DNA of 64,000 nt from Blastococcus mobilis (GTDB lineage: Bacteria; Actinomycetota; Actinomycetes; Mycobacteriales; Geodermatophilaceae): contig NZ_FZNO01000001.1 of assembly GCF_900188025.1 (NCBI RefSeq), forward strand, positions 62,001 through 126,000. The letters run 5' to 3'. The number at the start of each line of letters is the position of its first letter. Position 1 is the first letter of the stretch. A program made the position numbers and the translations under genes. The notes under the pieces are model-generated. The model did no database searches and was not told the origin of the DNA. It worked only from the letters and a program-made list of their open reading frames with translations. Shown in pieces: positions 51,990 through 61,082 of the stretch.

Positions 51990-53425
51990 CGACGACGGAA
52001 CCCCGGCTGACCCCGGAGGAATTGCGCGGGCTGTTCCTCTTCGAGGACCTCGACGACGACCAGCTGACCTGGGTGGCCGACAACGGTGACGTCGTCGACA
52101 GCCCGGCCGGCACGGAGGTGTCGGTCGAGGGTGAGCCGGCCGAGTGCTTCTTCGTGCTCCTCGAGGGGACGATGACGATGTCCCGTCTCGTCGCGGGCAG
52201 CGAGGTGGAGACGGTGCGGACCTCGCACCGAGGCGTGTACTCGGGTGCGGTCCAGTTCTACTTCGGCGACCGGCTCGAGCAGCGGTACCCCGCCACGGTC
52301 CGCGCCGTGACCGACTGCCGGTTCCTCGCACTGCCCGCCGGGCCGTTCGCCGCGGTCTTCCGGCAGTGGTACCCGATGGCGGTGCACCTGCTCGAGGGGA
52401 TGTTCCTCGGGCAGCGGAACTCCGCAGAGCTCGTCGGGCAGCGCGAGCGGTTGCTGGCGCTGGGCAAGCTGACCGCGGGCCTGACCCACGAGCTGAACAA
52501 CCCCGCGGCCGCGGCGGCACGGGCGACCGCCGCGCTGCGCGACCGCTTCGCCGGCATGCGGCACAAGCTCGCGCTGCTGTCCGAGGCCGAGATCGACGGC
52601 GAGGTGCTCCGGTGCCTGACCGGCCTGCAGGAGGAGTTCGTCGCCCGCATCCCCGGCGCACGGGAGCTCAGTGCGCTGGAGCGGTCCGACCTCGAGGACG
52701 GCCTCGCCGACTGGCTCGACGATCACGAGGTCACCCAGCCATGGGACCTCGCGGGGGTCTTCGTCGCGGCCGGGCTCGGACCCGAGGACCTCGACCGGGT
52801 CGCCGACGCCGTCGCGTCGTCCTTCCTGGAGCCGGCCCTGCGGTGGCTGGCCTACACCGTGGAGACCGAGACGCTGCTGCTGGAGATCGTCGACAGCACC
52901 AGCCGGATCTCCAACCTGGTGGACGCCGCCAAGCAGTACTCCCAGCTGGACCGGACACCGCACCAGCCCGCCGACCTGCGCGCCGGGTTGGACGCCACCC
53001 TCGTGATGCTCGGCGGCAAGGTGGGGCAGGGGGTCACCGTGGTGAGGGACTACGACCCCGACCTGCCGCAGGTCCCCGCCTACGCCGGTGAGCTCAACCA
53101 GGTCTGGACCAACCTGATCGTCAATGCGCTGGACGCCATGGCCGGGAAGGGCACGCTGACCGTCCGGACGCGGCGGGAGGGGAACTGCGCGCTGGTCGAG
53201 ATCGCCGACACGGGCCCGGGCATTCCCGAGGACCTGCGGCCCCGCGTGTTCGAGCCCTTCTTCACGACCAAGCCGGTGGGGCAGGGCACGGGCCTGGGTC
53301 TGGACGTCTCCTGGCGCATCGTCGTCCAGCGGCACGGCGGGGACCTGCGGGTCACCTCGGTCCCGGGGGACACCCGCTTCCAGGTGCTGCTGCCGCTGAC
53401 CGAGCCGGCCGGGGCGCCCGCCTGA
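51986..53425 (+). CDS. Histidine kinase with cyclic-nucleotide-binding-type sensor domain
   Basis: This 479-residue soluble kinase has an N-terminal cNMP-binding-like barrel (about residues 14-125; LFEDLDDDQLTWVADNGDVV), an H-box LTHELNNPAAAAARA (His at about 168), and HATPase motifs ELNQVWTNLIVNALDAM, DTGPGIPEDL and GQGTGLGLDVSWRIV. The H-box is of the HPK4 type. Its ATG overlaps the stop of the response-regulator-flavoprotein gene, so the two form a cognate pair: the kinase would phosphorylate an enzyme, not a DNA-binding regulator. Confidence 0.92.
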   Translation: MTTTEPRLTPEELRGLFLFEDLDDDQLTWVADNGDVVDSPAGTEVSVEGEPAECFFVLLEGTMTMSRLVAGSEVETVRTSHRGVYSGAVQFYFGDRLEQRYPATVRAVTDCRFLALPAGPFAAVFRQWYPMAVHLLEGMFLGQRNSAELVGQRERLLALGKLTAGLTHELNNPAAAAARATAALRDRFAGMRHKLALLSEAEIDGEVLRCLTGLQEEFVARIPGARELSALERSDLEDGLADWLDDHEVTQPWDLAGVFVAAGLGPEDLDRVADAVASSFLEPALRWLAYTVETETLLLEIVDSTSRISNLVDAAKQYSQLDRTPHQPADLRAGLDATLVMLGGKVGQGVTVVRDYDPDLPQVPAYAGELNQVWTNLIVNALDAMAGKGTLTVRTRREGNCALVEIADTGPGIPEDLRPRVFEPFFTTKPVGQGTGLGLDVSWRIVVQRHGGDLRVTSVPGDTRFQVLLPLTEPAGAPA

Positions 53426-53530
53426 CCGGCGCCACCGCCGCGCCGTGGAGTCCGGGGAGTCTGGGGCCGGGGACCGGGAACGCGACCGTGCGGCGCCGGG
53501 CGGCGGTGCTCGGGCTGGGAGAGTGAGGGC

Positions 53531-54358
53531 GTGTTCGACGTCGACTGGATGGGCCTGCTGACCCGCGAGGTGCTCCGCGAGCGGGCCGCCGATCTGATCG
53601 CCGAGGCCTGCGCGTGGTCGGTGGGCATGTCCGACCAGCCCCACCACCTGCGCTCGGGCGGGCGGATCGTCGCCACCGGACTGACGGTGGGGGAGCGGGC
53701 CGCCCACGGCCTCCCGCTCAGCGGTGACGAGGACGGCCGGCTCGATCTCGGCGACGCCCGGCCCGGCAGCTTCCAGGACGCCCTGAACTCCGTCGACGCC
53801 GACGGCACCGTCCAGGCCGACCGGTTCGACGCCGACGTCCTCCACCCCTTCGTGCACGCCACCTGCCTGGCCGCGGCCGAGCGTGCCCGCAACACCCGCC
53901 CGGAGGCCTGGGCCGAGCTCGTCGACGACGTGGGGGAGGAGGCATCCGACCTCGACGACGTCGTCCGCGCCGGTGGCTGGGAGGGGCCGCTGCGGATCGA
54001 CGCCGAGCACCTGATCCTCGCCGCCCTCAGGGACGTGCCGCTGATCGAGGTGGAGGCGGAGGGGCTGCCGCTGTCGCTCGTGCACGCCGCCGAGGCCGTG
54101 GCCCGGGAGGCCGCACCGCCGGAGCCCCGGGCCCCGGGTGACGACCTCGCCGGTTCGCTGTTCCTCGCCCGGGCCGCTGTGACCGCGACCGGAGCGCCGC
54201 TCCCGATGGGCCCGGACGCGGCGGAGCGGCTGCTGGAGGAGTTGGTCGCGCACGGCCTGGAGCCCGACGACGTCCTCGCGGTGCTGCCGCACCTCCCGGT
54301 GCAACCGGCGACCGCCGACGAGGTGGTCGCGATCCTCCGGGCCGCCGGGATCGGCTGA
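53531..54358 (+). CDS. Hypothetical protein
   Basis: I do not recognise this 275-residue, highly acidic soluble protein. It begins VFDVDWMGLLTREVLRERAADL and is Ala/Asp/Glu/Val-rich throughout, with alternating short helices and no transmembrane segment, signal peptide or metal motif. The C-terminal LLEELVAHGLEPDDVLAVLPHLPV suggests small helical repeats. The start GTG 53531 has GGGAG upstream. It follows the kinase gene by 105 bases and may or may not belong to that locus. Confidence 0.7.
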   Translation: MFDVDWMGLLTREVLRERAADLIAEACAWSVGMSDQPHHLRSGGRIVATGLTVGERAAHGLPLSGDEDGRLDLGDARPGSFQDALNSVDADGTVQADRFDADVLHPFVHATCLAAAERARNTRPEAWAELVDDVGEEASDLDDVVRAGGWEGPLRIDAEHLILAALRDVPLIEVEAEGLPLSLVHAAEAVAREAAPPEPRAPGDDLAGSLFLARAAVTATGAPLPMGPDAAERLLEELVAHGLEPDDVLAVLPHLPVQPATADEVVAILRAAGIG

Positions 54359-54464
54359 GGCCCTTCGGCACTGGCCGGTCCGCGGTCCGGAGGGCCAGCC
54401 TGACCAGCGCTGGCACCAGGACCCGGTGGGTCGCCGGGTCACCCCGGACGAAGGGCTGCTCTCG

Positions 54465-55328
54465 ATGACCTCGACAACCGGTACCGCTGCCGACGCCGAC
54501 CGCGCCCTCAAGGCCAGGCACCGCGCGATGTGGGCGCTCGGCGACTATCCGCGCCTCGCCGCCGACCTGCTGCCGGAACTGGGCCGCACCCTCGTCGAGG
54601 CCTGCGGTGTGGCCAGCGGGGACCGGGTGCTGGACGTCGCGGCCGGTTCCGGCAACGTCGCGGTCCAGGCGGCGAAGGCCGGCGCGAGCGTGGTCGCCAG
54701 CGACCTGACCCCAGAGCTGTTCGACGCGGGCCGAGCGCGTGCGGAGGCCGAGGGCGTCGACCTCGAGTGGCGGGAGGGCGACGCCGAGGCGCTGCCGTTC
54801 GCCGACGGCGAGTTCGACGTGGTGCTGTCCTGCGTGGGCGTCATGTTCGCTCCGCACCACCAGCCCGCCGCCGACGAGCTGGTCCGCGTGTGCCGGCCCG
54901 GCGGCCGGATCGGGCTGATCAGCTGGACGCCGGAAGGGTTCATCGGGCAGCTGTTCGCCACGATGAAGCCCTACGCGCCGCCGCCTCCGCCCGGTGCTTC
55001 GCCGCCGCCGCTGTGGGGTCGGGAGGACCACGTGCTCGAGCTGCTCGGCGACCGGGTCACCGACGTCACCACCGAGCGCCGCATGCTGACGGTCGACCAC
55101 TTCGACCGGCCCGAGGACTTCCGCGACTACTTCAAGGCCGTGTACGGCCCGACCATCGCGGTCTACCGATCGCTCGCGGAGGAGCCGGAGCGTGCCGCAG
55201 CGCTGGACGGAGAACTGGCCGAGCTGGCCCGGCGCATGGACCGCGGGCAGGGGTCGACCGTCGTCGACTGGGAGTACCTGCTCCTGACCGCCACCAAGCG
55301 GCGGGAGACCGTTCCCAGTCCGCGCTGA
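54465..55328 (+). CDS. Class I SAM-dependent methyltransferase (UbiE-like)
   Basis: This 287-residue protein has motif I VLDVAAGSGNVAVQAAKAG (about residues 54-72), Asp ligand in SDLTPELFDAG, GDAEALPFADGEFDVVLS and post-motif VCRPGGRIGLISWTP, all as in UbiE/COQ5-type small-molecule methyltransferases. ATG 54465 is supported by an upstream GGGCTGCT only, so the start is moderately certain. It converges on prfC with two bases between stops. The substrate is unknown. Confidence 0.88.
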   Translation: MTSTTGTAADADRALKARHRAMWALGDYPRLAADLLPELGRTLVEACGVASGDRVLDVAAGSGNVAVQAAKAGASVVASDLTPELFDAGRARAEAEGVDLEWREGDAEALPFADGEFDVVLSCVGVMFAPHHQPAADELVRVCRPGGRIGLISWTPEGFIGQLFATMKPYAPPPPPGASPPPLWGREDHVLELLGDRVTDVTTERRMLTVDHFDRPEDFRDYFKAVYGPTIAVYRSLAEEPERAAALDGELAELARRMDRGQGSTVVDWEYLLLTATKRRETVPSPR

Positions 55329-55330
55329 CC

Positions 55331-56959
55331 TCAGAGCTGGGCGGCGACCAGCGACTCCAGGAGCAGGTCCGGGTGCTTCTCCTTGAAGACCCGCAGACCC
55401 CACTTGTCGCTGAACACCGCGACGAGTTCACCGTTGGTCCGCTGCAGCACCTCGGCGCCCCGGGCGGTCGAGACGACGGGGGCCGAGGCCTCGTCGGTGC
55501 GCAGGGCCAGGCTGTACGGCAGCCGGTCCAGCTCCACCGGGGCACCGAACTCGTGCTCCATCCGGTGGGTGGCCACCTCGAACTGCATCGGCCCGACCAC
55601 GGCCAGCACCGGCGCCTGCTCACCCCGGCGGTCCGAGCGGAGCACCTGCACCACGCCCTCGGAGTCCAGCTGCTCGATCCCGCGGCGGAACTGCTTGTGC
55701 TTGGCGGTGTCCCGGCTGCGGCAGACGGCGAAGTGCTCCGGGGCGAAGGTGGTCAGCGGGGGGAAGGTCACCGGGCGTTCGGCGTAGAGGGTGTCGCCGA
55801 CGCCGAGCGCCGCCGCATTGACCAGGCCGACGACGTCCCCGGGATAGGCGACGTCGATGCTCTCCCGCTCCCGGCCGAACACGTGCTGGGCGTACTTGGT
55901 CGCGAACGGGCGGCCGGTCCGCGCGTGGGTGACCACCATCCCGCGCTCGAAGACGCCCGAGCAGATCCGGATGAACGCCAGCCGGTCACGGTGCGCGGTG
56001 TCCATGCCCGCCTGCACCTTGAACACGAAGGCGCTGAACGGGTCGGTCAGCGCCCGCATCGTCCCGTCGGCGGCAGCCAGCCCCGCCGGAGCGGGGGCGA
56101 GGTCGACCAGGGTGTCGAGCAGTGCGCCGACGCCGAAGTTGGAGACCGCCGACGCGAAGAGCACCGGCGTCGTCACGCCGTCCAGGAACAGCGACTGCTC
56201 GTGATCGGCGCCGGTGGCGGCCAGCAGGTCGACCTCCTCGACGGCCCGCTGCCAGGCGTCGCCCTCACGAGCGAGGGCGTCCTCGGCCGACAGGGTCTCC
56301 TCGGGGGCGATCGTGGCGCCGCCGGCGGTGCGGGTGAACCGGCGGTAGGTGCCGTCGCGGCGGTCCAGCACGCCGCGGAAGTCCCCGGCGATGCCGACCG
56401 GCCAGGTCAGCGGGGTGGGCGTGAGGCCGGTCCGCTCGGTGATCTCGTCCATGAGCTCCAGGGCGTCCTTGCCCGGGCGGTCCCACTTGTTGACGACGGT
56501 CAGCACCGGGATGCCGCGGTGACGGCAGACCGCGAACAGCTTCATGGTCTGCGCCTCGAGGCCCTTCGCGGCGTCGATGAGCATCACCGCGGCGTCGACC
56601 GCGGTCAGCACGCGGTAGGTGTCCTCGGAGAAGTCCGCGTGGCCCGGGGTGTCGAGCAGGTTGATGACGGCCTTCTCGTCACCGGGGCCGTACTCGAACT
56701 GGAGGGCCGCCGACGTGATGGAGATGCCACGGGCCTTCTCCATGTCCATCCAGTCCGACACCGTGCCGCGGCGGCCTGCCTTGCCGTGCACGGCGCCGGC
56801 CTGCCCGATCACGCGAGCGTGCAGGGCCAGCGCCTCGGTCAGCGTGGACTTGCCGGCGTCGGGGTGGCTGATGACGGCGAAAGTGCGCCGGCGGGCGGCC
56901 TGGTCGAGGACGTCCGTGGGCGTGCTCGCCGGGGCGGTCCGCTCGTCCAGCGCGCTCAT
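55331..56959 (-). CDS. prfC: Peptide chain release factor 3
   Basis: This 542-residue translational GTPase has P-loop SHPDAGKST (about residues 31-39), switch motifs ARGISITSAAL and DTPGHADF, base-specific NKWDRPG, and the RF3 C-terminal region QFEVATHRMEHEFGAPV and LVAVFSDKWGLRVFKEKHPD. RF3 recycles RF1 and RF2 from the ribosome after termination. The ATG at 56959 begins MSALDERTAP; much longer frames upstream are fusions with antisense sequence and were rejected. It stands alone on the minus strand. Confidence 0.95.
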   Translation of the reverse strand: MSALDERTAPASTPTDVLDQAARRRTFAVISHPDAGKSTLTEALALHARVIGQAGAVHGKAGRRGTVSDWMDMEKARGISITSAALQFEYGPGDEKAVINLLDTPGHADFSEDTYRVLTAVDAAVMLIDAAKGLEAQTMKLFAVCRHRGIPVLTVVNKWDRPGKDALELMDEITERTGLTPTPLTWPVGIAGDFRGVLDRRDGTYRRFTRTAGGATIAPEETLSAEDALAREGDAWQRAVEEVDLLAATGADHEQSLFLDGVTTPVLFASAVSNFGVGALLDTLVDLAPAPAGLAAADGTMRALTDPFSAFVFKVQAGMDTAHRDRLAFIRICSGVFERGMVVTHARTGRPFATKYAQHVFGRERESIDVAYPGDVVGLVNAAALGVGDTLYAERPVTFPPLTTFAPEHFAVCRSRDTAKHKQFRRGIEQLDSEGVVQVLRSDRRGEQAPVLAVVGPMQFEVATHRMEHEFGAPVELDRLPYSLALRTDEASAPVVSTARGAEVLQRTNGELVAVFSDKWGLRVFKEKHPDLLLESLVAAQL

Positions 56960-57108
56960 CGGAGCCCCGCCCGGGCAGCACGGGACCGACGGAACGCGAA
57001 GGGGAACACGACACGACAGTAATCCGCCCGGACGGCGGCCCGGGCGATTGCGCGCGAAAGCACATGTCCCGACGCCAGGACGACTGCTCTCGGGCGCACT
57101 CGGGGGAC

Positions 57109-58968
57109 CTACTCCGGTGGCGTGCGGAGGCGGCGGTGGGCGGCCATCCGGACCGGGGCGTTGACCGTGCCGTACCCGTCGTAGCCCCCGACGCGCTGCA
57201 CCACCTCGAAGAAGACACGGGAGCCGAGCACCTCGGTGACCAGGTGCAGGTAGCGACCGTGCTCGTCCTCGTCGTAGAACAGCCCACACTCCCGTATGTC
57301 CGCGAGCAGGCCCGGATCGAGGTCGAGGCGGGCGTCGAGGTCGTCGTGGTAGTTGGCCGGCACCGGCAGCAGCGGCGCGTTCGCTGCGCGCAGGGCACGG
57401 GCGGTGGCGACGATGTCGTCGGTGGCGAGGGCGACCGACTGCGGGGCCGGGACGCCAGGGGCCCACTCGCCCCGGCGCAGCAACGAGACGGTGAGCGCCA
57501 GCCGCACGGCGTGGTCGGGACCGGTCACGGCCCGGCTGCGCACGAGGCCGAACGGCGCCGCGACCTCGGTGACCGCCTCGGGCTCCAGTCCGAGCACCGA
57601 CCGGTAGAACAGCCCGGCCTCGTCGAAGGAGTCGAACGGCTGGGTCAGCGCCACGTGGTCGACGGCGGTGACGCCCGCGCCCGCGCCGGCCACCGAGCCG
57701 GTCGGCAGGAAGTCGGCCGGCCACCCGCCCGGGCCGGTGCGGGCGAAGAAGACCTGGGTCCCGTCGGGAGCAGCGACCGCGGACAGGTCGGCCTCCGTGG
57801 CGCCGCGTGTGCGGGGAAGGACGGGGGCGAGCAGGGCCTCGGCCCGCTCCGCCGAACGGCCCGGGTCCTCGCTCTCCAGGGCAAGGGCCGCCACTTCGGC
57901 GACCCCGGCTGCGGCCGGCCGCACGACCGAGGCGTTGAGCAGCACGCGCGCCCGTCCCTGCTCCCACAGTTGGACCGGCTTGGACCGGTGCTGTCCGGTG
58001 TGGGTGAAGCCCAGTGCCGCCAGCGCGCCGGCGACCTCCGGTCCCGACACGCCGTCCACGGCGAGTTCGGTGAACGCGTACCCGGTGAGGGCCGGCGCCG
58101 GAGGGGGTGTGGTCAGGCCGAGTTCGGAACGCCGCACTGCGAGGCCTTCCTCCAGCCAGAGCAGTGAGCGCATGGCGTCGACCGCGGCCCGCGCCGGGTC
58201 GGACTGGCGGAAGACGTCGTTGAAGACCTCCAGGGACAGCGGCCCCGTGTAGCCGGCGGCCAGCACGTGCCCGAGGAAGGCAGGCAGGTCGAAGGCCCCC
58301 TGACCGGGGAAGAGCCGGTGGTGGCGGCTCCACTGGAGCACGTCCATGTCCATGTGCGGGGCGTCGGCCAGTTGGAGGAAGAACAGCTTCTCGCCGGGTA
58401 CCTCGGCGAAGCCGGCGGGGTCACCACCGCGGGAGAGCACGTGGAAGCTGTCCAGGCACAGACCGAGGGCAGGGGAGGCGGCCCGGCGGACGGCGTCCCA
58501 CGAGCGGTCCCAGGTGGAGACGTGCCGCCCCCACGCCAGCGCCTCGTAGGCGATCCGGAGCCCCCGCTCGTCGGCCAGTTCGGCCGCCGCGGCGAGCTGT
58601 TCGGCGAGCCGGTCGGGGTCGGCGACGGCGTCCGGCGCGACCGACGAGCACACCAGGACCGTGTCGGTGCCGAGCTCCGCCATCACGTCGAACTTGTGCC
58701 CGGCCCGCCGCAGGTTGCGGGCGAAACGCTCCGGATCGGTGGAGTCCAGATCCCGGAACGGCTGGTAGAGGTCGACCGACAGGCCCAGTCCGGCGCAGCG
58801 GGCGGCCAGTTCCTTCGGCGCCCACGGGGAGGCGATCAGGTCCGGCTCGAAGATCTCGATGCCGTCGAATCCCGCGGCCGCGGCCGCGACCAGCTTGTCC
58901 TCCAGCGTGCCCGACAGGCAGACCGTCGCGATCGTCCGGCGCACCGGCCGGTCAAGCGACACGGACAC
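57109..58968 (-). CDS. qsuB: 3-dehydroshikimate dehydratase, QsuB-type (TIM barrel fused to HPPD-like domain)
   Basis: This roughly 619-residue protein has two parts. An N-terminal xylose-isomerase-like TIM barrel (about 10-290; TIATVCLSGTLEDKLVAAAAAGFDGIEIFEPD) has metal ligands in YEALAWGRH, CLDSFHV, FLQLADAP and LSLEVFND. A C-terminal 4-hydroxyphenylpyruvate-dioxygenase-like part (about 315-615) ends HLVTEVLGSRVFFEVVQRVGGYDGYG. This is the QsuB layout, which dehydrates 3-dehydroshikimate to protocatechuate. The start is uncertain (GTG 58968, 58962 or 58944); all overlap or abut the shikimate dehydrogenase stop, so translation is coupled. It links this locus to pcaHGBDC. Confidence 0.9.
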   Translation of the reverse strand: MSVSLDRPVRRTIATVCLSGTLEDKLVAAAAAGFDGIEIFEPDLIASPWAPKELAARCAGLGLSVDLYQPFRDLDSTDPERFARNLRRAGHKFDVMAELGTDTVLVCSSVAPDAVADPDRLAEQLAAAAELADERGLRIAYEALAWGRHVSTWDRSWDAVRRAASPALGLCLDSFHVLSRGGDPAGFAEVPGEKLFFLQLADAPHMDMDVLQWSRHHRLFPGQGAFDLPAFLGHVLAAGYTGPLSLEVFNDVFRQSDPARAAVDAMRSLLWLEEGLAVRRSELGLTTPPPAPALTGYAFTELAVDGVSGPEVAGALAALGFTHTGQHRSKPVQLWEQGRARVLLNASVVRPAAAGVAEVAALALESEDPGRSAERAEALLAPVLPRTRGATEADLSAVAAPDGTQVFFARTGPGGWPADFLPTGSVAGAGAGVTAVDHVALTQPFDSFDEAGLFYRSVLGLEPEAVTEVAAPFGLVRSRAVTGPDHAVRLALTVSLLRRGEWAPGVPAPQSVALATDDIVATARALRAANAPLLPVPANYHDDLDARLDLDPGLLADIRECGLFYDEDEHGRYLHLVTEVLGSRVFFEVVQRVGGYDGYGTVNAPVRMAAHRRLRTPPE

Positions 58969-59842
58969 CGGTGCTCGGTTCCGTGACCAGGGCGGTGAAG
59001 TGGGCCAGCATGCGGTCGGCGTCGGGCTCCACGCCGGTGAACAGCTTGAAGGCGTCGACGGCCTGGAAGACGGCCATGCCGCCGCCGTCGAGCACCCGGC
59101 AGCCGAGATCTCGGGCGGTGCGGACGAGGGCGGTCTCCAGTGGGCGGTAGACGATGTCGGCCACCCAGAGGTCGGGGCGCAGGAGGTCGGCCGGCAGGGG
59201 GAGGCCGGGATGGGCGGCCATGCCGGTCGGGGTGGCGTGGACCAGGCCGTCGACGGTGGCCAGCGCGTCGGCGAGGTCGTCGGCCGCACCGCCGAGCGCC
59301 CGACCCGGACCGAAGCGGTCGGACAGGGCCGTGGCGAGTCCGCGGGCCCGCCACTGGTCGACGTCGAGGATCGTGAGCCGGGCGGTGCCGAGGGTGAGCA
59401 GGGCATGCGCCACGGCGGCTCCCGCCCCACCGGCCCCGAGGAGGACGACCGAGGTCAGGGGGGCATCGGGCAGTCCGCGGTCGAAGGACCGGGCGAAGCC
59501 GGACCAGTCGGTGTTGTGGCCGACCATGCGTCCGTCGCTCAGGACGACGGTGTTGACCGCACCGAGAGCGGCGGCATCGGGGGAGAGCTCGTCGAGGTGG
59601 TCGAGGACGAGCTGCTTGCACGGGTGGGTGATGTTGAGCCCGTCGTAGCCGGCCAGCTGAGCGGCGCCGAGGATCTCGCCGACGGCGGTCGCCGGCCGGC
59701 CGAGGACGTCGAGGTCCAGGCGCCGGTACAGGTACCGGATCCCGAGCTCGTCGGCCTCGCGCTCGTGCAGGGCGGGGGTCAGCGACGGGCCGATGCCGTT
59801 GCCGACCAGGCCGATGAGGTAACTGTGGGAGCTGCCGCTCAC
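58952..59842 (-). CDS. aroE: Quinate/shikimate dehydrogenase (AroE/QsuD family)
   Basis: This 296-residue protein has substrate-binding GIGPSLTPALHEREADELGI, catalytic Lys in NITHPCKQ and Asp in HNTDWSGF, and nucleotide motif LLGAGGAGAAVAHAL followed by LDVD. GIGPSLTP and the acidic end of the nucleotide fold (NAD preference) are typical of catabolic quinate/shikimate dehydrogenases rather than biosynthetic AroE. GTG 59842 follows GGAGG. It is first in the operon with qsuB, divergent from a TetR gene, with ACCAGTTGGT 19-28 bases upstream. Confidence 0.9.
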   Translation of the reverse strand: MSGSSHSYLIGLVGNGIGPSLTPALHEREADELGIRYLYRRLDLDVLGRPATAVGEILGAAQLAGYDGLNITHPCKQLVLDHLDELSPDAAALGAVNTVVLSDGRMVGHNTDWSGFARSFDRGLPDAPLTSVVLLGAGGAGAAVAHALLTLGTARLTILDVDQWRARGLATALSDRFGPGRALGGAADDLADALATVDGLVHATPTGMAAHPGLPLPADLLRPDLWVADIVYRPLETALVRTARDLGCRVLDGGGMAVFQAVDAFKLFTGVEPDADRMLAHFTALVTEPSTGVRVA

Positions 59843-59860
59843 GGGGGCCTCCGGTCATGT

Positions 59861-59870
59861 ACCAGTTGGT
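59861..59870. promoter_or_regulatory. Candidate TetR operator ACCAGTTGGT, site 1
   Basis: ACCAGTTGGT lies just upstream of the dehydrogenase start codon in the region shared with the divergent TetR gene. The identical 10-mer recurs upstream of the transporter gene at 60908-60917. Confidence 0.55.
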
Positions 59871-60010
59871 GAGTTAGTTCTGAGGGGACCACATTCCGCG
59901 GCTGTCCGCCAGGCCTCGGGGGGATCTGCGTCGCATCCGTTCGTGGGCGAGGCGTCGGTCCTCGAGGGCGCGCCCTAGGCTCGGCCTGTCCGTCGACCTG
60001 GAGGAGATTC

Positions 60011-60703
60011 GTGGCCGCGCAGCCGTCCGAGCCCGGTGCGCCCGTGCGCGGTGACGTGCCGGACGTGGGGGTGGCCGGTGTCGAGCGGATCAGGGACGCC
60101 GAGCGGACCCGCGCCGACATCCTCGCCGTAGCCACCCGGGAGTTCGCCGATCGCGGCTATGCCGGCGCCCGGATCAACGAGATCGCCGACAAGACCAGCA
60201 CCACCAAGCGGATGATCTACTACTACTTCGGCGGCAAGGAGCAGCTCTACGTCGCCGTCCTGGAAGAGGCCTACCGCCGGATCCGGGTTCTCGAGCAGCA
60301 GATCGACGTCGAGCATCTCGACCCGGTGCACGCGATCCGCGAACTCGCCGGCGTGACCTTCGACCACCACGAGTCCCATCCGGACTTCATCCGCCTGGTG
60401 AGCATCGAGAACATCCACCGGGCCGAGCACATCGCGCGCTCGACGGTCCTCTCCAACCTGGCCAATCCAGCGGTCGACGTGCTGGGGGCGATCCTCCGGC
60501 GCGGCTGGGATGCCGGAGTGTTCCGGGACGACGTCGACGCGCTCGACGTCCACCAGGTGATCAGTGCGTTCTGCGTCTTCCGGACGGCCAACCGTCATAC
60601 CTTCGGCGCCATCTTCGGACGCGACATGCTCGACCATGCCCGCCGGGAGCACCAGCGCCGGATGCTGGGCGACCTCGTCGTCGCCTACCTGACGACCCAC
60701 TGA
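60011..60703 (+). CDS. TetR family regulator of the quinate/shikimate locus
   Basis: This 230-residue protein has the HTH at about residues 30-75 (RADILAVATREFADRGYAGARINEIADKTSTTKRMIYYYFGGKEQLY), a clean TetR N-terminus, and a C-terminal TetR_C-type ligand domain with HHESHPDFIRLVSIENIHRAEHI. GTG 60011 follows GGAG at good spacing. It stands between the divergent aroE-qsuB operon and the downstream transporter. Both flanks carry ACCANNTGGT palindromes, so it probably represses both until shikimate, quinate or dehydroshikimate is present. Confidence 0.92.
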   Translation: MAAQPSEPGAPVRGDVPDVGVAGVERIRDAERTRADILAVATREFADRGYAGARINEIADKTSTTKRMIYYYFGGKEQLYVAVLEEAYRRIRVLEQQIDVEHLDPVHAIRELAGVTFDHHESHPDFIRLVSIENIHRAEHIARSTVLSNLANPAVDVLGAILRRGWDAGVFRDDVDALDVHQVISAFCVFRTANRHTFGAIFGRDMLDHARREHQRRMLGDLVVAYLTTH

Positions 60704-61082
60704 CCTCGCGCCGTCGCGAGCGGTACCCCGTTCCCGGCCCGACGAGCCGCGGCTCCGGCGGTGCCGTCGCGCGGACGGGGGCCGGGGGGTCGGGGCGTGG
60801 CGTCGCCGCTCGGACGCCTCGCCACTTCTCCCTCTCGCCCCGGGCCGCCACACCCCCGACATCGCCACTTGACAGGTGACCGTCATCACCTCACCATTTG
60901 GTACGTAACCAGTTGGTACATAAGCAGCTGGGGTCCCATCGCCCGACGAGGGCGGGGAGCGGACGGCCGGTGACCCCGGGCGCCGCGCAGCACGGAAACG
61001 CCGCACGCTGACCGCACCGGGCCCCGCCCGGCCCTACCCGGCACGACTCGGTCGCTGCCGCCGGTACTCCCAGGAGAACCCC
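60704..61082. other. 379-base intergenic region: TetR 3' end and transporter promoter
   Basis: CTCGCG-CCGT-CGCGAG at 60705-60720 may end the TetR transcript. The right part has TTGACA (60869-60874), an AGGTGA-N6-TCACCT palindrome (60874-60891), ACCATTTGGT (60893-60902) and ACCAGTTGGT (60908-60917). A very long untranslated stretch (about 165 bases) follows to the transporter ATG, with no gene seen. Confidence 0.5.
60874..60917. promoter_or_regulatory. Operator cluster upstream of the transporter
   Basis: The cluster holds a perfect AGGTGA-N6-TCACCT inverted repeat (60874-60891), then ACCATTTGGT at 60893-60902 and ACCAGTTGGT at 60908-60917, whose centres are 15 bases apart. The first ACCANNTGGT falls where the -10 element of a TTGACA promoter at 60869 would be, consistent with repression. 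Confidence 0.55.

Noticed and set aside
55331-58333. 1000-codon minus-strand frame reaching from prfC into the dehydratase gene
   Set aside because: RF3 homology begins at 56959; the extra N-terminal part is out of frame with the dehydratase and Arg/Gly-rich.
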